Positions 25,565 through 64,000 of a stretch of 64,000 nt of DNA are shown in pieces. Numbering within the stretch: the stretch's first letter is position 1; every line of letters starts with the position of its first letter. This DNA is from Leptoclinus maculatus. Taxonomy: Eukaryota > Chordata > Actinopteri > Perciformes > Stichaeidae. Under the pieces are notes generated by a model. It searched no databases. It saw nothing but the letters and a program-made list of their open reading frames with translations, and was not told the DNA's origin. The translations under genes and the position numbers were made by a program. The stretch spans positions 7,016,392 to 7,080,391 of the forward strand of contig JAVDOI010000007.1 of NCBI GenBank assembly GCA_032191485.1. The letters are read 5' to 3'.

Positions 25565-26856
25565 TGTTGAAGGATCGTAGAAAATATGAAAGCATAAAAG
25601 TATAACCATCACAAACATATATTTTGTTCACTTTTTATAACCATCACAACATATAGCTTGTTTGTCTTTATAACCATCATAACATATAGCTTGTTTGTCT
25701 TTATAACCATCACAACATATAGCTTGTTTTCACTTTTTATAACCATCGTAAAATATAAACTGTTTTATCTCATGATAAGTGTGATTCAACATAAACTGTT
25801 TTATTTCATATTAGATGTGATTCAACATAGAATGTTTTATTTCATGATAGAGGTGATAGAAACATATGAACTGCGTAGACGCTTTATGTAACATAGTCAC
25901 TTTAGCCTTGAATAGTGGTCCAGGACCAACCAGTTACAACCAGTTCCATTCTGTTGTTAACTCTGGTACAAGATGCTTCCTGTATGTGTGACGTATTTGT
26001 GATTAAGGGAGGTACTAGAATCAGAGTAGTATAAAACAAACAGAAGGGCTCCCTTCTTTTGGATCTTTTTTACCCATCTTTAGAGACGGGACAGACTTCT
26101 TTCTTAAAAAGTAGACACCCGGTTTAAAGGGAGCGACTTCCTTTAATAGACCCTTAGGGGTCTTGCCCCCTGAGCGGGAGTAGAACACCCTTCTGCTGTC
26201 CCATTCAGAGATAGGAGAGAAGACAGCATGAGAAAAAATGGAAAACACACAGCGAGAGCTGAGTGAGACCCTGAAAACAAGCAGGGATATTTAGCATTTG
26301 TTTTAACAGAACTGAGAGTGTTTCATTGAATTTAAATTGTTTGATGTGATTGCTTTGGAAAACCTTTAATAAAACTACAGCCTTACCATTTGTAAGTGAC
26401 TGGACCCAAACTAAAGACTCTGGTCTTTTAGAACCATTTGACCCTCTTCCCTGTCCGCTACCCGTGTGATAATGAGGTGACGACCCACTCTACCAGAGGA
26501 GCTTAAAGGTGAGTACCCTGGGTGAAGACTTTGCAGTGTTTGTCATATAAGGTGAGACCTTTCATAATAGGCAATAGTAAAGTATAGACGATCTACATAA
26601 CTATTCATACTGGGTGTTAGGGTTACATCCTACTGAGAGCGCCTAGGGCGTAGCCGTACAAGACTTTCAGAAAGACAATTAATTCCGAAAATCCTAACAA
26701 TTCAGCTACGGGGTGAGATAAAAGGCCGACGGCATTGTTCTGATACCCCCGTGAGGAGACTAACTCACCCGGGAAAAACAACCCTAAGGAGTAACCACCG
26801 TGTTAGGTGCGCACGCCTGTCCCGCTTTCCTCGGGGCGGGATCCGTTCACGCTACA
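25565..26856 (+). repeat. 3' LTR of the endogenous retrovirus
   Basis: Same length as the 5' LTR at a constant offset of 5793 bp. TATAAAA is at 26030-26036 and AATAAA at 26368-26373. I saw three differences from the 5' LTR: one in the tandem-repeat block, one near 26699 and one near 26831. It ends GCTACA, followed by the GTGG duplication. Confidence 0.9.
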
Positions 26857-27060
26857 GTGGTATTTGTTATAAATGTACGTTCGTCAGAGGGTGATAAGAC
26901 GCTGTACTTGGAGGGACTTAGGACCCAGGGGAATGTAGGTGAAAGAAACAGGAAGAGACGGAAGAGACGCCAGACAAACACCTGTTCAGCGCTCGCTGCC
27001 GGCCAGTCGGCCGGCCGGTTCTTGTGTTAACGCGTTAACTTGCCCAGCACTATTTAAAAT

Positions 27061-27766
27061 ACATCAGTGCTTTGTTTTTCTAAACAGTTTTTTTTAGTAT
27101 AATTTTTGAAAACTTTATATCAAACTTTGAATTTAACTTTTTACTTTTTATATATTTTAAATTTACAGAATCTTATTGCGATCAACAATTTAAACAAAAT
27201 AATATAACTAAGTCGTGGTTAAGTTTATTTAATTTTGAGTTTTTCAGTTTCATTTCAGTATGAGGCACCATAGCACGAAATAAGCACAGAAAGAATCCAA
27301 AATGTACAGACACTATTAATGCAGAAAAAGAGATAAATCAATTAAAAACAAAGATTCTTGAAGCACTATCAGTTTGTCCACTTATGAGGATACTCATTTT
27401 TCTTATCTGACGGAAGAACACTGAGTGTGCAGGTTGATTATTCTCTGAAAGGTTGCAATGAACTCCCTGTTAAACATTCCTAAGACACTCATTAATTAAA
27501 CTCCTCTCTTACACTTTACATTTTGTGGCTAGATGCGTTTTGATCAGGGCCGAAAGTGAGGGTGTTTCTGAGATGCCAGAGGTTATTGAACTGTCTCATT
27601 CAAAAGTATTGGCCTCCAAAGATGGTTTCTATAGGAAAATGTATGTTGAATTAAGCCAACTATTCATTCATGCTCATGCAAAATGTTCATGTTGGGATTA
27701 CAGTGATTTGGAGGACACAATTAGATCAAAACAACACAGACAATGCAAGTCAAGATCAAAATCAAT
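27061..27766. other. Intergenic spacer downstream of copy C
   Basis: A/T-rich spacer matching 5303-6004 and 41147-41852. It holds no RNA gene or element that I can recognise. Confidence 0.6.
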
Positions 27767-27827
27767 TTTATTGTGGTGTATTTCACATCATATTTTATGA
27801 TAAAAAAAAACCATAAGACGAAGAGCT

Positions 27828-27830
<3 letters not shown>
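27767..27830 (-). terminator. Polyadenylation signals of copy C
   Basis: AATAAA overlaps the stop codon (stop at 27828-27830), and a second AATAAA lies at 27767-27772. The arrangement is identical to copy B. Confidence 0.65.
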
Positions 27831-39026
<11,196 letters not shown>

Positions 39027-39815
39027 GGTGGCGGCTTATGTCTGTTAGATAATTACAAAGGAACTGCAAGTTTACTTCTCTGAGGTAATAATATATATGA
39101 GTAATCATATTAATCTTTGTTAAAACAAATGTCTTCAAGTCATTTGACTGAACAAAACAGAATTACCAAGTTCTATTAAATGGTCAACATATTTCTTTCT
39201 TTTGCTAATTAGAAATAGTTTTCCATACTGAGTTGATAGTGATTAGATTAACACTAACCTGCTTTTTTGACAAAATTGGATGACTTTGCAACTGAATGAC
39301 TAATATTTTAATTCCATGTAATTTACATCACTTGAACTTTAAATACATAAACAAATCCACATTGAAACCATGTATGTGTATGTTTACAGGTGGTCTTCAA
39401 CTTTACTTCCAATTTAAGGCTTATTCAGACTTCGTTTTTACAGAGAATACATTTGAACATCTTGAGTTTTGTCAAAATATTTGGATGAAAAACCGAATCT
39501 GAATCAGAAACATTTTGCATATGTATTAAATGCTTAAAAAGACAAATTAATCATTTAATAATCATCCTTACCTTACCCCCTCTCTCTCTCAATCGTATTC
39601 ACCAATCCTGTTCAAAACAGTTTTTGTTGTTAGAGTAGGTGTAAAAACAAAATCCATGCAACAATTGATTTTATTCCTACAACTTATTTCTTAAATGAAG
39701 AACGCATTCAAATTGTCTCAATCTTAAGAGAGCATGATATTACCACAGGCAGGAACTCAGGTCTTCAGTGGCACAAATGGTCGTGTCCTTGAGTTGCCTT
39801 TATACTGAATCAGAT
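39027..39815 (-). promoter_or_regulatory. Promoter and non-coding 5' exons of MYH copy C
   Basis: TATAAA (minus strand) is at 39799-39804. Inferred non-coding exons are about 39744-39775 and 39572-39607, and the coding exon begins at 39041. The sequence is nearly identical to copy A's promoter, including the CAAATG E-box and the CATGTG just upstream. Confidence 0.6.
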
Positions 39816-40022
39816 TTTGATGACGCAGTGAAAGTTAAATATGGTATACATACCATGTGGTAAGGCATACAGCCTATCATATAGTTGCATATAGTCTGAT
39901 GTTTCAGGTTTCAGTTTATATGGCCAGGTCTTGATTTTTGCTTAATCAGTACTTCAACAGAAGTTTATTTCAGGCTCTTTAACACCCTCTTCACTTTAAA
40001 GAAGGTAAACTAATTTTAAAAT

Positions 40023-41138
40023 TGGTGCTGGGCAACGATTAACATTTTTTAATCGCATGATTTTTTTTGCGATTAATTTTATTGGTATGCGCAAAATTCA
40101 ATAATGAATTCAAAAGTAGTGTATTGCTCACTTTTATTTTTAAAAGTACTGCAATATGAACAAAAGTGGGTAACACTTTATAATAACTACACACTATGAA
40201 GCATTAGTTAAGTATGATTAAACACTTAATTCATAATTTATAAAGCATTGTTCCTACGTTAATAATTCATTAGTATGCAGTTCAAAACAACAGTTATGAA
40301 TGTTTTATTCTTGATTAATAAGCTTGTCTATTATGTGTTTCATTATTGTGTTTTCATACTTTATAAATGTTGGATTCTCCATTTGTAAATTAAGTATTAT
40401 ATATTTTATAAACCAATTATTAAGGAGTTGTAGATGATTAATAAGATAATTTATGAAGTGTTAGTAAATGATTAATAACTTATTTAGATGTACATTATTC
40501 ATGAATTCATATATATAATGATTTAGATATGCACTAATGGTTGAGGGCTATGTTAATATATGCTTTATAAATGCATATTAATACTGCAATTCATGATTAT
40601 TTCATGATTTATTAAGGTAGTTACTAGTCCTTAGTAAAGTGTTTTGTGTGACCTCATCTAAAGTGACTATACATGAATGAATGGCTGAGAGGTTTGTATT
40701 TAACAGTTTATTGTTTGCATCTTGCAATCAATATTGATATGTTCTTGATCACTTTGTGTTGTGTCTATTTGCCTTTTCTGTTAAAAAACTATGGGTTTTG
40801 AGGCACTGCTGGCCTTTCAATGTAATTTATGATAGCTTTGTAAGGCATAAATAGTCCTCACTTTAGCTCTAAAAAAATAATTTATTTGCTTTTTTTGGTA
40901 TTTTGGTCAGACACATATGCAACGCTGATTACCGTAATATGTGTGGTATTTGTTATAAATGTACGTTGGTCAGAGTGTGATAAGACGCTGTACTTAGAGG
41001 GACTTAGGACCCAGGGGAATGTAGGTGAAGGAAACAGGAAGAGACGGAAGAGACGCCAGACAAACACCTGTTCAGCGCTCGCTGCCGGCCAGTCGGCCGG
41101 CCGGTTCTTGTGTTAACGCGTTAACTTGCCCAGCACTA
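40023..41138. mobile_element. hAT-like non-autonomous element upstream of copy C (most complete)
   Basis: A 1116-bp element bounded by TTTAAAAT at 40015-40022 and 41139-41146. The ends are TGGTGCTGGGCAACG on the left and TAGTGCTGGGCAAG read inward from the right. It lacks a transposase frame and contains AATCGC/GCGATT and GTTAACGCGTTAAC palindromic blocks near its ends. The matching site upstream of copy D is empty (54107-54114). It also holds the empty site of the retrovirus (GTGG at 40943-40946). Confidence 0.88.
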
Positions 41139-41146
41139 TTTAAAAT

Positions 41147-41852
41147 ACATCAGTGCTTTGTTTTTCTAAACAGTTTTTTTTAGTATAATTTTTGAAAACT
41201 TTATATCAAACTTTGAATTTAACTTTTTACTTTTTATATATTTTAAATTTACAGAATCTTATTGCGATCAACAATTTAAACAAAATAATATAACTAAGTC
41301 GTGGTTAAGTTTATTTAATTTTGAGTTTTTCAGTTTCATTTCAGTATGAGGCACCATAGCACGAAATAAGCACAGAAAGAATCCAAAATGTACAGACACT
41401 ATTAATGCAGAAAAAGAGATAAATCAATTAAAAACAAAGATTCTTGAAGCACTATCAGTTTGTCCACTTATGAGGATACTCATTTTTCTTATCTGACGGA
41501 AGAACACTGAGTGTGGAGGTTGATTATTCTCTGAAAGGTTGCAATGAACTCCCTGTTAAACATTCCTAAGACACTCATTAATTAAACTCCTCTCTTACAC
41601 TTTACATTTTGTGGCTAGATGCGTTTTGATCAGGGCCGAAAGTGAGGGTGTTTCTGAGATGCCAGAGGTTATTGAACTGTCTCATTCAAAAGTATTGGCC
41701 TCCAAAGATGGTTTCTATAGGAAAATGTATGTTGAATTAAGCCAACTATTCATTCATGCTCATGCAAAATGTTCATGTTGGGATTACAGTGATTTGGAGG
41801 ACACAATTAGATCAAAACAACACAGACAATGCAAGTCAAGATCAAAATCAAT
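41147..41852. other. Intergenic spacer downstream of copy D
   Basis: A/T-rich spacer matching the ones downstream of copies B and C. Nothing further was recognised. Confidence 0.6.
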
Positions 41853-41913
41853 TTTATTGTGGTGTATTTCACATCATATTTTATGATAAAAAAAACCCAT
41901 AAGACGAAGAGCT

Positions 41914-41916
<3 letters not shown>
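41853..41916 (-). terminator. Polyadenylation signals of copy D
   Basis: AATAAA hexamers overlap the stop codon (41914-41916) and lie at 41853-41858, as in the other copies. Confidence 0.6.
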
Positions 41917-53107
<11,191 letters not shown>

Positions 53108-53895
53108 GGTGGCGGCTTATGTCTGTTAGATAATTACAAAGGAACTGCAAGTTTACTTCTCTGAGGTAATAATATATATGAGTAATCATATTAATCTTTG
53201 TTAAAACAAATGTCTTCAAGTCATTTGACTGAACAAAATAGAATTACCAAGTTCTATTAAATGGTCAACATATTTCTTTCTTTTGCTAATTAGAAATAGT
53301 TTTCCATACTGAGTTGATAGTGATTAGATTAACACTAACCTGCTTTTTTGACAAAATTGGATGACTTTGCAACTGAATGACTAATATTTTAATTCCATGT
53401 TATTTACATCACTTGAACTTTAAATACATAAACAAATCCACATTGAAACCATGTATGTGTATGTTTACAGGTGGGCTTCAACTTTACTTCCAACTTAAGG
53501 CTTATTCAGACTTCGTTGTTACAGAGAATACATTTGAACATCTTGAGTTTTGTCAAAATATTTGGATGAAAAACCGAATCTGAATCAGAAACATTTTGCA
53601 TAATGTATTTAATGCTTAAAAAGACAAATTAATCATTTAATAATCATCCTTACCTTACCCCCTCTCTCTCTCAATCGTATTCACCAATCCTGTTCAAAAC
53701 AGTTTTTGTTGTTAGAGTAGGTGTAAAAACAAAATTCATGCAACAATTGATTCTATTCCTACAACTTATTTCTTAAATGAAGAACGCATTCAAATTGTCT
53801 CAATCTTAAGAGAGTATGATATTACCACAGGCAGGAACTCAGGTCTTCAGTGGCACAATTGGTCGTGTTCTTGAGTTGCCTTTATACTGAATCAG
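53108..53895 (-). promoter_or_regulatory. Promoter and non-coding 5' exons of MYH copy D
   Basis: TATAAA (minus strand) at 53881-53886, inferred non-coding exons about 53826-53857 and 53654-53689, and coding exon start at 53122. The basal promoter looks undamaged and is of the same version as copy B, so the decayed gene might still be transcribed. Confidence 0.55.
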
Positions 53896-54867
53896 ATATT
53901 GATGACGCAGTGAAAGTTAAATATGGTATACATACCAAATGTGGTAAGGCAGACAGCCAATCATAGAACATAAGTTATGTATATCATCTGATGCTTCAGG
54001 TTTCAGTTTATGTGGCCAGGTCTTGAATTTTGCTTAATCATTACTTCAGCAGAAGTTTATTTTAGGCTCTTGAACACCCTCTTCACTTCAAAGAAGGTAA
54101 ACTCATTTTAAAATACATCAGTGCTTTTTTTTCCTAAAGACTTTTTTTTAAGTATAATTTTTGAAAACTTTATTTCAAACTTTGAATTTAACTTTTAACT
54201 TTTAATATATTTTCAATTTAAAGAATCTTATTGCGATCAACAATTTAAACAAAATAATATAAGTAAGTCGTGGATGACTTAAGTAATATATACATACATA
54301 TATATATTTAGATTTTTATTGATTTATTTTTATTTCATTTCAAGTTTTTCAGTTTCATTTCAGTATGAGGCACCATAGCACGAAACAAGCACAAAAAGAA
54401 TAAAAATGTACAGACACTATTAATCCAGAAAAAGAGATAAATCAATTAAAAACAAAGATTCTTGAAGCACTATCAGTTTGTCCACTTATTAGGATACTAA
54501 TTTTTCTTATCTGACAGAAGAACACTGAGTGTGGAGGTTTGATTATTCTCTGAAAGGTTGGAATGAACTCTCTGTTAAACATTCCTGTGACACTCATTAA
54601 ACTCCTCTCTTACACTTTATATTTTGTGGCTAGATGCATTTCGATCAGGGCCGAAAGTGAGGGTGTTTCTGAGATGCCAGAGGTTATTGAACTGTGTCAT
54701 TCAAAAGTATTGGCCTCCAAAGATGGTTTCTATAGGAAAATGTATGTTGAATTAAGCCAACTATTCATTCATGCTCATGCAAAATGTTCATGTTGAGATT
54801 ACAGTGACTTGGAGGACACAATTAGATCAAAACAACACAGACAATGCAAGTCAAGATAAAAAACTAT
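53896..54867. other. Intergenic spacer between copies D and E, with an empty transposon site
   Basis: This is the shortest spacer in the array. A single TTTAAAAT (54107-54114) marks the unoccupied site of the hAT-like element found upstream of A, B and C. A short AT-rich run of TATA/CATA repeats lies at about 54290-54312. No gene is seen. Confidence 0.65.
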
Positions 54868-54929
54868 TTTATTGTGGTGTATTTCACATCATATTTTATG
54901 ATTAGAAAAAAAACCTCCGCCGAAGCACT

Positions 54930-54932
<3 letters not shown>
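54868..54932 (-). terminator. Polyadenylation signals of copy E
   Basis: AATAAA overlaps the stop codon (54930-54932), and a second lies at 54868-54873. The short 3' UTR differs from copies B-D at several bases. Confidence 0.6.

Positions 54933-64000
<9,068 letters not shown>

Larger units (their letters stand above)
19772..26856 (+). mobile_element. Endogenous retrovirus or retrovirus-like LTR element, internally deleted
   Basis: Two 1292-bp direct repeats (19772-21063 and 25565-26856) have TG...CA ends and enclose a 4.5-kb interior. A 4-bp duplication GTGG flanks the element (19768-19771 and 26857-26860), and the sister site upstream of copy C has a single GTGG at 40943-40946. I count three substitutions and no length difference between the LTRs, so the insertion is recent. 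The primer-binding site abuts the 5' LTR. Protease and most of reverse transcriptase are missing, integrase is broken, and no readable env was found, so it cannot be autonomous. Family placement is uncertain. The long LTRs, Lys-type primer site, DD35E integrase and 4-bp duplication suit a retrovirus, but a Ty3-like element is not excluded without a tree. Confidence 0.92.
19648..27052. mobile_element. Truncated hAT-like element upstream of copy B, split by the retrovirus
   Basis: The right part (26861-27052) ends in the same terminal sequence as the sister elements upstream of A and C, followed by TTTAAAAT at 27053-27060. The left part survives only from about 19648, matching about 40839 onward of the copy C element. 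The left terminal repeat and roughly 800 bp are gone. The retrovirus at 19772-26856 sits within the remnant, so it arrived after the hAT-like element. Confidence 0.8.

Noticed and set aside
19772..26856. Assignment to foamy viruses
   Set aside because: The Lys-type primer site, long LTRs and 4-bp duplication would suit it, but no foamy-like gag, env or accessory gene is readable and the integrase alone does not decide the group by eye.

Overview
The window is vertebrate DNA, almost certainly from a teleost fish. It has compact GT-AG introns of about 75-100 bp, fish-type hAT and piggyBac-like DNA transposons, an endogenous retrovirus, and a head-to-tail array of fast skeletal-type myosin heavy chain (MYH) genes. 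All five MYH copies are on the minus strand. Exon sizes are those typical of vertebrate sarcomeric MYH (for example 144, 157, 28, 64, 99, 104, 139, 119, 150, 171, 71, 88, 118, 124, 137, 256, 243, 177, 390 and 309 nt). Summed over 39 coding exons they give a 1932-residue protein.

Layout from left to right. Copy A (1-3215) has only its 5' end in the window: coding exons 1-7 and the first 23 nt of exon 8, with a 1.8-kb hAT relic in intron 7. Copy B (6066-18606) is complete and apparently intact, with a 1.35-kb piggyBac-like element in its last long intron. Copy C (27828-39026) is complete and apparently intact. Copy D (41914-53107) has the full exon set but carries two nonsense changes and two single-base frameshifts, so I call it a pseudogene. 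Copy E (54930-64000) contains coding exons 10-39, and its 5' end lies beyond the window. Each visible 5' end has the same layout: a TATA box, two small non-coding exons, and a coding exon whose ATG sits in a near-perfect Kozak context. A short non-autonomous hAT-like element with 8-bp target duplications lies upstream of A, B and C but not D. In B's upstream region it is truncated and interrupted by a 7.1-kb endogenous retrovirus (19772-26856, plus strand). The retrovirus has 1292-bp LTRs that are nearly identical, a 4-bp target duplication, a tRNA-Lys-like primer site, a deleted gag-to-RT region and a broken integrase.

The paralogs align over introns and flanks as well as exons, so each mobile insertion can be read against an empty site in a sister copy. 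Diagnostic bases in coding and promoter sequence alternate along the array: A, C and E share one state, B and D the other. This suggests growth of the array by duplication of a two-gene unit, with later recombination at the 3' ends. The products, where functional, are thick-filament motor proteins of fast muscle. I see no new kind of genetic system. The most informative material is the array's evolutionary record: the alternation, one decayed member, and nested insertions with matching empty sites.
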